From positions 7,626,001 to 7,690,000 of the forward strand of contig NZ_CP107939.1 in the NCBI RefSeq assembly GCF_036046055.1: a stretch of DNA of 64,000 nucleotides, read 5' to 3'. The position numbers and the translations under genes are program-made. This document shows, in pieces, positions 8,367 through 16,604 of the stretch (positions within the stretch are counted from its first letter, which is position 1; each line of letters opens with the position of its first letter). The notes beneath the pieces are model-generated. The model saw nothing but the letters and a program-made list of their open reading frames with translations, did not search any database and was not told where the DNA came from. Origin of the DNA: Nocardia sp. NBC_00403. Its GTDB lineage: Bacteria > Actinomycetota > Actinomycetes > Mycobacteriales > Mycobacteriaceae.

Positions 8367-9512
8367 TCAGCGCAGGTGTGTCTTCAAGAAATCGAGGGCA
8401 TCGGGCAGCGAGGCCAAGAACGCGCCACTATGGTTCTTGCCCGGATACTTCCGCACGGTGATTCGAACGCCGGTATTCAATTCCTGCAGCCGGTTTCCGT
8501 AACTGTCGGTCTCCGCAGGAGGTACGTCGATGTCCGCGGTCCCGTAGCCGATCATGACATCACTGGCGAAGCGGTCCTCGGGGTATCCGGCCAACGCGGT
8601 GATATCCGCTTCGAATGTCGGCGTCGGCTCGTCGGGGTCGGCGACCAGTGCCGCGGGGCGACGGCCGTCGGCGCGGGCGACCAGATCGGCAAGGCATTCC
8701 GACGCCGCCTCTTCCACATAGTCTTTTCCGAAGTCGGAAAGGAAGGGAGTCACGCCGTCGGGGTGCAACTCCTGCAACGACGCAAGAAAGTACGCCGCGT
8801 AGCCCACCTGGTTCTCGGCGCCGGTCGAGGTTCGCTCGAACATCTCCCGCAGGCTCTTGCTCGGGTTGGTGCGCAGCCCCGTGGCTATCACCCCGTTCAG
8901 CCCTGCCGCGGAGCCGCCGCCGTTCGCGCCGTAGAGGGCGGCCGCGCTCATCGCGGCATGCGCCCCTTCCGACTGGCCGATGACCACCCATCTGCTCGAC
9001 AATGGAACGGGTGTCGTGCGAATCGCTGCGACCGCGTCCAGTATCGAGCGCCCTTCGACATTCGTGTTGTAGTAACTGAACTGACCACCGGTGCCCAGCC
9101 CCTGATAGTCGGGAGCCAGGACCGCATACCCGCTGTCCAGAATCTGATTGAAGTAGGTCTTGTTGCGTTCCGATTGCGGCCTGCGCGAGGGTGCACAGGA
9201 ATCGCCGATGCCCGCGGTGCCGTGCGCCCACACCACCAACGGCCACCCACCCTGTGGCGGCAGGCCTTTGGGCAGGTACAGCGCACCCGATGCCGGAGCG
9301 GGCGCGTCGCGCTGATCTTGTGTGGTGTAGACGATCTCCAACGCAACCGCGGCCTCGGCGAATGACCATGCGGGATCGAGCACTCCGATGCTGCGGAGCT
9401 GTCCAAGGTCCTGCGCCTGAGCCTGCGCCTGCGGCATAGCGATACTGGCTGCGGCGCAGATGCCCAGCGAAGCCGCAACGAGCGCTGCGCGCCGAAAAGA
9501 CAAGACGGACAT
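8367..9512 (-). CDS. Secretory lipase family protein (alpha/beta hydrolase)
   Basis: Exported lipase/esterase of about 381 residues. The signal peptide is MSVLSFRRAALVAASLGICAAA..., ending in an AQAQAQ region. The alpha/beta hydrolase core has the oxyanion region VVWAHGTAGIGDSCAPS, nucleophile Ser181 in IGQSEGAHA, a probable Asp in YGTADIDVP and His361 in GKNHSGAF. The ADYQGLG and GQSEG patterns match the secretory lipase (LIP) family known in Nocardia, mycobacteria and fungi. The start at 9512 is set by the signal peptide; a longer frame upstream lacks coding character. It is monocistronic and convergent with the small secreted protein. Confidence 0.88.
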   Translation of the reverse strand: MSVLSFRRAALVAASLGICAAASIAMPQAQAQAQDLGQLRSIGVLDPAWSFAEAAVALEIVYTTQDQRDAPAPASGALYLPKGLPPQGGWPLVVWAHGTAGIGDSCAPSRRPQSERNKTYFNQILDSGYAVLAPDYQGLGTGGQFSYYNTNVEGRSILDAVAAIRTTPVPLSSRWVVIGQSEGAHAAMSAAALYGANGGGSAAGLNGVIATGLRTNPSKSLREMFERTSTGAENQVGYAAYFLASLQELHPDGVTPFLSDFGKDYVEEAASECLADLVARADGRRPAALVADPDEPTPTFEADITALAGYPEDRFASDVMIGYGTADIDVPPAETDSYGNRLQELNTGVRITVRKYPGKNHSGAFLASLPDALDFLKTHLR

Positions 9513-9741
9513 GCCGTCGAACCGTACCAGCACAATCCATGAATCACTTTCCCAACACGGCGATGCGATCACCGCGTCATCGACACCCCGAACCGACCAT
9601 GCGGATTGCACGGCGAATCCTGCACGACGCAAGGCTCGACAAAACCCGACTATCTGTAGCCGAATATGTTCCGGCTCAACCAGTTTCGATGCGTCAACAA
9701 GGTCGTGACGGTGCCCGGGTACGCCTGGTACGTTCACCGTC

Positions 9742-10092
9742 ATGCGTCATATACAAAGTCGCCTCATGGTTGGCCTGTGCGCAGTCGCCGCCGCTGTCAC
9801 CGTCACCGCGGGGTGTTCCGCGCAGCAGGAACAGCATCACGACCCTGCCCCCGTCGCTGCGTCGTCGGCGGCGGCGCACCCGGACCACAATCCTGTCGGC
9901 GCGCAGCCCGCCGGGCAGCCACCCAGCGGGTGCCTGCCGCCCCCGATGGGGTCGGACGGCAAGCCGCTGCCCCCGCCGCTGGGATCCGACGGCAAGCCGC
10001 TGCCGCCACCGACCGGTGCCGATGGCAGGCCGTGCCCGCCCCCGATCGGTCCGGACGGCAAGCCCCTGCCCCCGCCGCCCGCCCACCCCTGA
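9742..10092 (+). CDS. Short lipoprotein with PPPxGxDGKPL repeats
   Basis: Predicted membrane-anchored lipoprotein of 116 residues with signal and lipobox VTAGC near residue 25. The mature chain is low complexity: a His/Ala/Pro stretch, then four consecutive 11-residue units of the form PPPxGxDGKPL (third unit variant GRPC), ending in PPPPAHP. Such Pro-rich chains are extended and may reach through the cell wall. No catalytic domain is present. Initiation could be at 9742 or at the ATG 24 bases downstream. A textbook terminator follows directly, so the gene is its own transcription unit. Confidence 0.72.
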   Translation: MRHIQSRLMVGLCAVAAAVTVTAGCSAQQEQHHDPAPVAASSAAAHPDHNPVGAQPAGQPPSGCLPPPMGSDGKPLPPPLGSDGKPLPPPTGADGRPCPPPIGPDGKPLPPPPAHP

Positions 10093-10098
10093 CGATCC

Positions 10099-10128
10099 GC
10101 TCCCGCCTACGGGCGGGAGCTTCTTCTT
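10099..10128 (+). terminator. Rho-independent terminator
   Basis: GCTCCCGCC (10099-10107), loop TACG, GGCGGGAGC (10112-10120), then TTCTTCTT. It starts seven bases after the stop of the repeat lipoprotein. Confidence 0.8.
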
Positions 10129-10151
10129 GTGGATGTGTCCGACCCGGCAAC

Positions 10152-10886
10152 TCAGTTGTCGGGCGGGAATTGCCCCTGCGCCTGGATCGACGTTCCATTC
10201 AGGGTGAACGTCACCACGCTCGGTCCACCCTGCGGGCAGCACAGTGCATCCTCGGGCTTCGGCCACCGATACTGCACCGAGACGGTATTCCTGGTCTTTC
10301 CGATCACCTCGGTGTAGCCGTACGGCTTGGACGTCGCTGTTCCGAGATACGTACCGTTGGTGAAGAACAGGACGTGGGTTCCGGGATGAATTCCCTGCCA
10401 GTCCACCGCCATCCATGACAAGACGCCGGAGCATCCCGCCTGGATCGGGTCGGTGCTCGCGCTCTCGATAGTCCATCCGCCCCCGGCCGGCGGCGGCGCC
10501 AGTCCGGCGATCGCGGAGTTGGCCAGTGCCGAGTTCACGTCGAAGCACATACCGTGCCCGCTGCCATTGGGAGCGGATTCCGCTGGGCCAGGCGCAGGTT
10601 CCTGCGCAGTCACGGGTTGCGGCGCGGCCTGTTCCGGTGCAACAACAGCAGGCCCCGGTGCCGTCTCGGGCTCCTGGGCAACGGGTTGCGGCGCGCCCGC
10701 GGGCTGCTGCGCGATAGGCTTCGGAGCGGCCGCCGGCACCGGTCGGTCGGCGGGCGACACTGTGGCATTCGCCGATGGGACAGGTGTTCCAGTGGTGGCC
10801 GATGGCGCCGAAGTCGCGCCACATCCAGCGGTGCCGATGACGACACTCGCGGCGATCGCTATAAAAGCCGACGTCTTGATGTTCAT
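10152..10886 (-). CDS. LppP/LprE-family lipoprotein
   Basis: Cell-envelope lipoprotein of about 244 residues. The signal peptide ends in lipobox IGTAGC. A long Ala/Pro/Gln-rich linker (residues 25-115) follows, then a C-terminal globular domain starting at CFDVNSALANSAIAGL and containing GYTEVIGKTRNTVSVQYRW and ALCCPQGGPSVVTF. The last two motifs are the hallmark of the mycobacterial LppP/LprE family, whose molecular function is not settled; LprE and LppP have been linked to survival in host cells. The start at 10886 is chosen because GGGAGG precedes it and the lipoprotein signal begins there. It is convergent with the repeat lipoprotein. Confidence 0.85.
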   Translation of the reverse strand: MNIKTSAFIAIAASVVIGTAGCGATSAPSATTGTPVPSANATVSPADRPVPAAAPKPIAQQPAGAPQPVAQEPETAPGPAVVAPEQAAPQPVTAQEPAPGPAESAPNGSGHGMCFDVNSALANSAIAGLAPPPAGGGWTIESASTDPIQAGCSGVLSWMAVDWQGIHPGTHVLFFTNGTYLGTATSKPYGYTEVIGKTRNTVSVQYRWPKPEDALCCPQGGPSVVTFTLNGTSIQAQGQFPPDN

Positions 10887-11224
10887 AGCCTCCCTTTCGA
10901 CCAGTTGACCCGGATGGGGTTGTCTACATTCGATTGTTCGTCCGCAAAGAACGGCGTGGCTGCGTTCCCACCGCAGTAGCACGGTTCACATCGAGCACAC
11001 GAATATCCCTGTGCCGCAATCATTTGCGACACATACCTGACATCGGATCGATGGCTGGGTGCGTTACGGATCAATCGGCGGTCACAGCGATGGACCGTGC
11101 CCCCAATTACTTGGTGGTCGACGACACCGGACCGCACGCCAACTCTAGAAGCGGCCCAACCCACGCGGTATCGGAAACATGTCCCTGTTTCGTCCTACGG
11201 CCTCAGCGCCACGGCCTCCGCCAC
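10887..11224. other. Intergenic region without a supported gene
   Basis: About 340 bases between the LppP/LprE-like gene and the 3' end of the SDR gene. No coding frame with family resemblance and no clear hairpin were seen; it should hold the lipoprotein promoter. Confidence 0.5.
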
Positions 11225-11989
11225 CTAGAGCATCGCCGCCGGGATGGCGGAGATCAGGCCGCCGTCGACGAGTAGGTCCTGTCCGTTGATATAGGACGCT
11301 TCACCGGAAGCGAGGAAGGCGACCGCGGCGGCTACCTCCTCGGCAGTGCCCACACGGCCGGCGGCGACCGTCGCACCGACGGCAGCCTGGGCCTCGGCGG
11401 AAGCCTCGGCCCGGAAAGCCGGGGTGTCGATGTAGCCGGGGCTGACGGAGTTGACTCGGATACCTCTGGGCGCCAATTCGGCTGCGAGGGTGCGGGCCAG
11501 GTTGTGCACCGCCGCTTTGGTCGCCGAGTACAGAGCAGCGTCCGACACACCGCGGTGCACTGCAAAGGACGCGTTGATCACGATTGCCGCCTGGTCCGAC
11601 AGCAGCGGAAGCGTCTTCTGGATGGTGAAGAACGCTGCTTTGAAGTTGATGTCCACGACGCGGTAGAACTCGGCCTCCGTGACGTCTTGGGCAGCTTGGA
11701 AAGCACCGATGCCCGCGTTGGCGAACACCACATCCAGCCGCCCGTACTGCTCGCGAATGGCTGCTGCCAGCGTTTCGAGGTCGGTGAGACTCGCCGCGTC
11801 ACCAGGAATTCCGAGCGCCCGGTCGCCGAGCTGAGCGACCGCGGCGTCCAGCCGGGTTTTGTCACGCCCGGTGATGATCACTGTCGCGCCTTCGGCGACG
11901 AGCCGGTGTGCGGTGGCCAACCCCATGCCGCTGCTGCCTCCGGTGATCAGTGCGATCTTGCCGTCGAATCGGGAACTGTTCTGTGTCAT
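11225..11989 (-). CDS. SDR family NAD(P)-dependent oxidoreductase
   Basis: Classical short-chain dehydrogenase of 254 residues. The cofactor motif TGGSSGMG lies near residues 16-23, the NAG motif (FANAGIGAF) near residue 90, and the catalytic Tyr154/Lys158 in YSATK. The C-terminal segment FLASGEASYINGQDLLVDGG is typical of the family. The preceding ITGRDKTRLDAA suggests possible NADP use. The substrate is unknown. It follows the MmyB-type regulator gene on the same strand after a 99-base gap and is a plausible regulatory target, a pairing often seen in actinobacteria. Confidence 0.92.
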   Translation of the reverse strand: MTQNSSRFDGKIALITGGSSGMGLATAHRLVAEGATVIITGRDKTRLDAAVAQLGDRALGIPGDAASLTDLETLAAAIREQYGRLDVVFANAGIGAFQAAQDVTEAEFYRVVDINFKAAFFTIQKTLPLLSDQAAIVINASFAVHRGVSDAALYSATKAAVHNLARTLAAELAPRGIRVNSVSPGYIDTPAFRAEASAEAQAAVGATVAAGRVGTAEEVAAAVAFLASGEASYINGQDLLVDGGLISAIPAAML

Positions 11990-12088
11990 GGGTTGAGCGT
12001 GCCGCCGCGCACCGGAGATATACAGTGCGCAGTTATCGTAGGAGTGGCAGTAGCACGTTCGGGACCGGTATCGAACCGCCCGTAGCTG

Positions 12089-12937
12089 TCAGGCGGGGGC
12101 CGCGAGGCGCAGGTGTCGTAGTCGTTCGAGTCGGCCGGCGGTATCGGTGCCGGGCTGTGGGTTGTACAGCACGAGGGACCAGTCGGGGTGGTCGGCGACT
12201 GTCAAGGTCGTCGCGTCGAAGAACAACGCACCAGCCTCGGGGTGGCGCAGCGCATTGACTGCCTGAATCGGCACGCCTACCTCATGGCGTTCCCACAGTT
12301 CGGCGAATTCGGGGCTCACCGCACTGAGATCGTCCACCACCCTTCGGAATTCGGAATCGCCGGGAAAGTGCGCCGCGTCGGCGCGATAGGCGGCAACGAC
12401 AGCGGCGCAGGCCGACGCCCACACCTCGGGCATCGCGCGGTATCGCGGATTGGTGAAGAACGTGATCAGGCAGTTGTGGGCGGTGTTATCGAAGCCGAAC
12501 ACCGTCCGGGCGGTGTCGTTGAACGCCAGCACGTTCCAGTAGCGATCCCGCAGCACCGCAGGCCGTTGCTCCCATGCATCCAGCAGGTGCCGCATCTCGG
12601 AGGTGACCTCGGTGGCCTCCGTCCGCACGTCGGTAGACGGCGGGTTCAGACCGGCGAGCAGATACAGATGCGCACGCTCCGGCTCACTCAGGAGCAGGGC
12701 TCCGGCAATGCCGTCGAGCACTTCGGTCGAGACCGTGATGTTGCGACCCTGCTCGAGCGAGGTGTACCAGGACACCCCGACCCCGGCCAGCAGCGCGACC
12801 TCTTCGCGCCGCAGCCCGGGAGTCCGTCGCCTGCCCGCCGCCGGAATTCCGACATCCTGCGGTGCCAGCCGCGCCCGGCGGGTGCGTAGGAAGTCACGGA
12901 GCTGCTCGCGGCGGCGCTGCGTGGATTCACTGACCAT
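12089..12937 (-). CDS. Helix-turn-helix regulator with MmyB-like ligand domain
   Basis: XRE-type regulator of about 282 residues. The N-terminal DNA-binding domain (about 5-85) includes RRTPGLRREEVALLAGVGVSWYTSLEQGRNI, a very characteristic actinobacterial sequence. The C-terminal MmyB-like domain (PAS-like, reported to bind a fatty acid in its family) contains AWEQRPAVLRDRYWNVLAFN and ends with a histidine-rich strand region DHPDWSLVLYNPQPGTDTAGRLE. The ATG at 12937 gives the usual MVSEST-like start. The SDR gene lies immediately downstream. Confidence 0.9.
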   Translation of the reverse strand: MVSESTQRRREQLRDFLRTRRARLAPQDVGIPAAGRRRTPGLRREEVALLAGVGVSWYTSLEQGRNITVSTEVLDGIAGALLLSEPERAHLYLLAGLNPPSTDVRTEATEVTSEMRHLLDAWEQRPAVLRDRYWNVLAFNDTARTVFGFDNTAHNCLITFFTNPRYRAMPEVWASACAAVVAAYRADAAHFPGDSEFRRVVDDLSAVSPEFAELWERHEVGVPIQAVNALRHPEAGALFFDATTLTVADHPDWSLVLYNPQPGTDTAGRLERLRHLRLAAPA

Positions 12938-13027
12938 AGGCCACGGTAACAACGAAAGTACGCGCGCGAGAAAACGCTGTGCGGGGGGCGGCGACGGCCG
13001 GTTCGGTAGCGAGATCGGGCGCGAGGA

Positions 13028-13570
13028 TTATCCGAGTCGGTGCTCGTCGACGGAAGCACTCAGGCTCGTGCCGTTGAGATCCAGGTAGAGCAGGCGCTCG
13101 GTGACCGACAGCGTCATGGTGTTGCGGCGTCCGAGCGCGGCGACAGCGGCGTCGATGAAGTCGCGATCGAAGCTGTAGACGGGAATGGCTTCGGCACGAT
13201 GGATCCGTTTGCCTGCGAGTTGGGCCAGTACTTTGGCCGGATCACGATGGGTATAGACGGCGGCGCGGCCGGCCAGCTTGCTGCCTCGGTGCAGACGCTC
13301 CGCGTCGGGGGCACCGACCTCGATCCAGGCGGTGAGCCGTCCGGTGAGATCGCGCACCAGCACCGCGGGCTCGTCGGTCGCGGAAATGCCGCCGTCGCTG
13401 AAGGCGATGCCGTCCTGGTATTCGAGGCAGTACGCCAGCAGTCGGGTCAGCATGTATTCGGCGGTTTCGGACGGGTGGCGCGCTATCCGCAACTCCAGGT
13501 CCTGGTAGACGTCACGGTCGACGTCGGCCAGTTGGACGGCGAAGTTGTGCAATGTTGCGCTGAGGGCCAT
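13028..13570 (-). CDS. YaeQ family protein
   Basis: Conserved protein of 180 residues, the normal length for YaeQ. It begins MALSATLHNFAVQLADVDRDVY and contains HPSETAEYMLTRLLAYCLEY and the acidic stretch DEPAVLVRDLTGRLTAWIEVGAPDAERLHRGSK. YaeQ adopts a PD-(D/E)XK nuclease-like fold; the acidic, Glu and Lys positions of such a site are present here (D..E..K in the stretch above). Its physiological function is uncertain. It appears monocistronic. Confidence 0.9.
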   Translation of the reverse strand: MALSATLHNFAVQLADVDRDVYQDLELRIARHPSETAEYMLTRLLAYCLEYQDGIAFSDGGISATDEPAVLVRDLTGRLTAWIEVGAPDAERLHRGSKLAGRAAVYTHRDPAKVLAQLAGKRIHRAEAIPVYSFDRDFIDAAVAALGRRNTMTLSVTERLLYLDLNGTSLSASVDEHRLG

Positions 13571-13729
13571 AAGAGCAGAAGCCTAAACCTGATACGACCG
13601 CCCGGTTCCGGAGAGACCACCGCCAGTGGCCTCGACGAGCAGCTCCAGTGGCCGGTTCACCCGATGGGCGAGCAACGGGCCGCGCAGTGTGGCCCACCCG
13701 TACGGCCACCTTGACCAGGCGAAAGGGAT

Positions 13730-13757
13730 CCCGGGGCCGAGTCGACACAGCCCCGGG
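13730..13757 (-). terminator. Candidate terminator after the proline-rich coiled protein
   Basis: CCCGGGGC (13730-13737) and GCCCCGGG (13750-13757) form an eight-base stem with a 12-base loop, 16 bases past the stop of the gene on the minus strand. Confidence 0.45.
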
Positions 13758-13772
13758 GTCCGGCGACACCGA

Positions 13773-15200
13773 TCAGATGGTTTCTGTCACGGCCGCGTCT
13801 TCGATAGCGGCATCGTCCGCATCCGTGCTGCCGTCTGCTTGCGCACCGTCCGCAGGCCTGGCTGGATCCGTCGTGCGGCGAGTGCGGGCAGCAGGTCGTG
13901 CGAACGCCGACACCGGGGTTGCGGGGAGACTCGCTTCGACGCGGCCCGGACTGGACCCGTTGATCACAGACGAAACTTGCGCGACTTGTCCCGGGATGGG
14001 CGCGGCGGCGGCGATCGGCTGTGCGGCAGGGAGTCCGGTCGGTGCGGCCACAGCCGCTGACGTTGTATTGACGTCGCGCAGTGGGATGGCGGCCTGCACA
14101 CTCTCCTCGCCAGCTTCTGTGCCGTCATCCTGTTTGTCGAGCAGACCCGGCAGCGTTTGCATAAGCGGCGCCACCATCATGCCTAGCGGCATCAGCGCCT
14201 GCATCAACCCGTCCATACCGCCGCCCCCACCGGAACCGCCGGTGCCGGTGGCGGCGGTGGTGGTCGCCGCGGTGGCCGCGGTGGCCGCGGTGGCCGCGGT
14301 CGAGCTCCCGATCCCTACGGGATGTTTTTCGTCTGGGTCGGCTATGTCTTGATTGAACTGCGAGACCGAATCGACCTTGTCGAAGACGGCCTCCACCGCA
14401 GCGGCGACCAAACTCAACAAAGCCGTCTCCTGCCCGTGATTCAGCTTGCCGGTACCTACGGCTTTCAGCTCGCTGTTCAATTTGGCGACGATGGCCTTGA
14501 TGTCACGCAGCGTCTTTTCCTGCTCGTCTGCCACGGCGCCGGACGCTGTGTGCACTTTACGTTCAAAGTGCAGCAACGACGCCTTCAACTTGGCGGTGAA
14601 CGCCGCGAGCATCGCGTATATCTCGCTCGCCATACCCTCGCCGAAACTCCCGTCCGGCGCAGGCTTCATCAGGTCGTCCATGCGCGGCGGGAGGATCGGC
14701 CCGCCGCGGCCGAGCAGGTCGACCGCGGTTTGAATCGCCCGCTGGGCCAATAGAAGCTTCTTCTTGAAGCCGGCTTCCGCACCGGGCGGCGGCACCAGAT
14801 GCACGGTCCAGCAATGTCTGTTCGGCGCGGGCTCGCCCGGCAAGATCTCGGGGTCGGCCGGATCACAGGGCGGCGCTGGGGGTGTGCTGCGCCCACGCTT
14901 GGGCGGAACGCCAGGTTTGATGTGCGGCGGCGCGGGATCGTCGGGATCTCGCGGCATCGGATCGGCGGGCCCGATGCGAGGCGGCGCGGGATCGCTGGGA
15001 TCCCGCGGCATCGGATCGCCGGGCCCGGACCGGCCATACCTGGGATCAGGAAGTACCGGAGAGACCGAAGTACCGCCACCAGGCGGAACCCGACCAGGTT
15101 CAGGCAATATCGGCGAGATCAACGTACCGCCGCCAGGCGGAATCCGTCCTCGCTGGACGCCAGCCAGTTCCATACCGTATTCAGCATCGCCGTCCGCCAT
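13773..15200 (-). CDS. Large proline-rich, helical protein of unknown function (possible secretion substrate)
   Basis: Not recognised. The N-terminal 130 residues are Pro/Gly/Asp-rich and repetitive: a PPGGGTxxSPxLPxP unit twice, then DPMPRDPxDPAPPxI twice. A helical middle region (about 145-300) follows, with heptad-like stretches such as FTAKLKASLLHFERKVHTASGAVADEQEKTLRDIKAIVAKLNSELKAV. The C-terminus is Ala/Thr/Gly-rich and probably disordered (GGSGGGGGMDGLMQALMPLGMMVAPLM). This layout resembles ESX/type VII-associated proteins, but no WXG motif or transmembrane segment is obvious. The start is uncertain (ATG 15200, or GTG at 15212 or 15275). It is divergent from two related lipoproteins. 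Confidence 0.65.
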   Translation of the reverse strand: MADGDAEYGMELAGVQRGRIPPGGGTLISPILPEPGRVPPGGGTSVSPVLPDPRYGRSGPGDPMPRDPSDPAPPRIGPADPMPRDPDDPAPPHIKPGVPPKRGRSTPPAPPCDPADPEILPGEPAPNRHCWTVHLVPPPGAEAGFKKKLLLAQRAIQTAVDLLGRGGPILPPRMDDLMKPAPDGSFGEGMASEIYAMLAAFTAKLKASLLHFERKVHTASGAVADEQEKTLRDIKAIVAKLNSELKAVGTGKLNHGQETALLSLVAAAVEAVFDKVDSVSQFNQDIADPDEKHPVGIGSSTAATAATAATAATTTAATGTGGSGGGGGMDGLMQALMPLGMMVAPLMQTLPGLLDKQDDGTEAGEESVQAAIPLRDVNTTSAAVAAPTGLPAAQPIAAAAPIPGQVAQVSSVINGSSPGRVEASLPATPVSAFARPAARTRRTTDPARPADGAQADGSTDADDAAIEDAAVTETI

Positions 15201-15390
15201 ACCCGCCGACACCCACCTTCCGAATTTCTCGTTATCATCCCAGCTCCCCGTCACAGGGAAGGATCGCAGCGGCACGGGCGAGTCACGACACTGTTGCTGC
15301 GGCTACCAAAGCTGCGGTGGCACATACCGATCGGTCCCCGGTAGCATCCCCCAGGGAAACATGCTCGGCAAGGGGGAGGGGCGATCCGTC

Positions 15391-16596
15391 ATGGGATCGA
15401 ACGCGGTTCGGACCGCACTGGCATTGGTCGGGACCGTGGTCGTCGCGATCGGGGTCAGCGGGTGTGGGGCCGAACCGGACGTGCCGGTAGCGCCGGATCC
15501 GGTGGTCGACCTGGCGCAGCTCGACGTCGGCGGCAACGCGACCAAACCACACGCCTATGGCACGCCCAAGACGCTCGAACAGGCCAAGATCGTCGAAGCC
15601 GAGCGACTGGCGAACTTCATACCACTCGCCTCCGACATCGACCCACGCTTCGCGCACGGCTACAAGCTCACCTCGAAGGTGTTCTTCGATCCGAAGTACT
15701 CCGACCTGGGCAATGCCATCAAGCTCGAGAAATTCGCCGAGACCGCACCGAATTTCATCACCGGCTTCGCCAGCAGCGGCACCACCGACCCGAACGTCCA
15801 GGGCATGGATTTGATGAACGTGGTCATGGTTTTCCCCGACGAGCAGAAGGCCAAGGACGCGGTTGTCGCGCTGGAACGCTCCGACTTCGAGTACAGCAAC
15901 CGCAACCAGGCCGTGGCGATTCCCAAATATCCTGCGGCCAAGGCCCATTGGCAGCCGCACGAGCAGTCGATCGGATCCTGGTTCGCCGCAGGCAAACTCG
16001 TCGTCTACAGCTGGGTCTACGACTATCTGCGGATCGCAGCGAGTGAAGTGGATCTGACCACCTTGGTGAGCCTGGTGGAAAAGAGCCTCGACGTGGTAGT
16101 TCCTTCGATCGCGAAGTTCACCCCGACCCCGCCCGACCAGCTGATGAATCTACCGGTCGACATCGACGGGATGCTCGGTCGCACGCTGCCCCGAATCAAT
16201 GAGGAACTCTTCACCAATCCGCCCGGCGTCTACACCGGGCTCGCCGGACTGCACTTCAGCACCACACCGATCGAGGCCCGCCCAGCGCTGGAGGCCGCCG
16301 GTGTCGACCGGTACGCGCGGGACCACGCCATCATCTACCGGACCCGCGACGTGGCCGCTGCCAGGAAGCTGCTGGCGCATCAAGCCGAACTCAACAAGAA
16401 GCTCCGCAGCGTCGAGCCGCCGAATAACCTTCCACAGGCCAAGTGTCAGGAGTACATCGGCAGCGACAAATACGTGATCCGGTTCTACTGCTCGGTCTCC
16501 TACGACCGCTATGTCGCCCTGGTCTGGTCGGATCAGCTGGTCGATCTACAGCAACGAATGTCCGCCCAATACGCGCTCCTGGTGAACGCCGAATGA
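15391..16596 (+). CDS. Lipoprotein, Nocardia-type paralogue 1
   Basis: Predicted lipoprotein of about 401 residues: signal peptide with lipobox GVSGC, then LDVG and Y-x-TPKTLEQAKIVEAERLANFI. The mature domain shows DIDPRFAHGYK, NFITGFASSG, QAVAIPKYPAAKAHWQPHEQSIGSWFAAGKLVVYSWVYD and a C-terminal pair of cysteines (AKCQEYIG... RFYCSVSYDRYVALVWS). The same landmarks occur in the next gene, so the two are paralogues. Function is unknown. The ATG at 15391 is chosen because GGGGAGGGG lies nine bases upstream; a longer frame overlaps the divergent gene. Its stop overlaps the candidate ATG of the next gene. Confidence 0.85.
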   Translation: MGSNAVRTALALVGTVVVAIGVSGCGAEPDVPVAPDPVVDLAQLDVGGNATKPHAYGTPKTLEQAKIVEAERLANFIPLASDIDPRFAHGYKLTSKVFFDPKYSDLGNAIKLEKFAETAPNFITGFASSGTTDPNVQGMDLMNVVMVFPDEQKAKDAVVALERSDFEYSNRNQAVAIPKYPAAKAHWQPHEQSIGSWFAAGKLVVYSWVYDYLRIAASEVDLTTLVSLVEKSLDVVVPSIAKFTPTPPDQLMNLPVDIDGMLGRTLPRINEELFTNPPGVYTGLAGLHFSTTPIEARPALEAAGVDRYARDHAIIYRTRDVAAARKLLAHQAELNKKLRSVEPPNNLPQAKCQEYIGSDKYVIRFYCSVSYDRYVALVWSDQLVDLQQRMSAQYALLVNAE

Positions 16597-16604
16597 GGTT
16601 CTCC

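Noticed and set aside
14220..14300. GGTGGCCGCG-like short tandem repeat considered as CRISPR or minisatellite
   Set aside because: It codes the Ala/Thr-rich stretch of the proline-rich coiled protein; units are short, without spacers.
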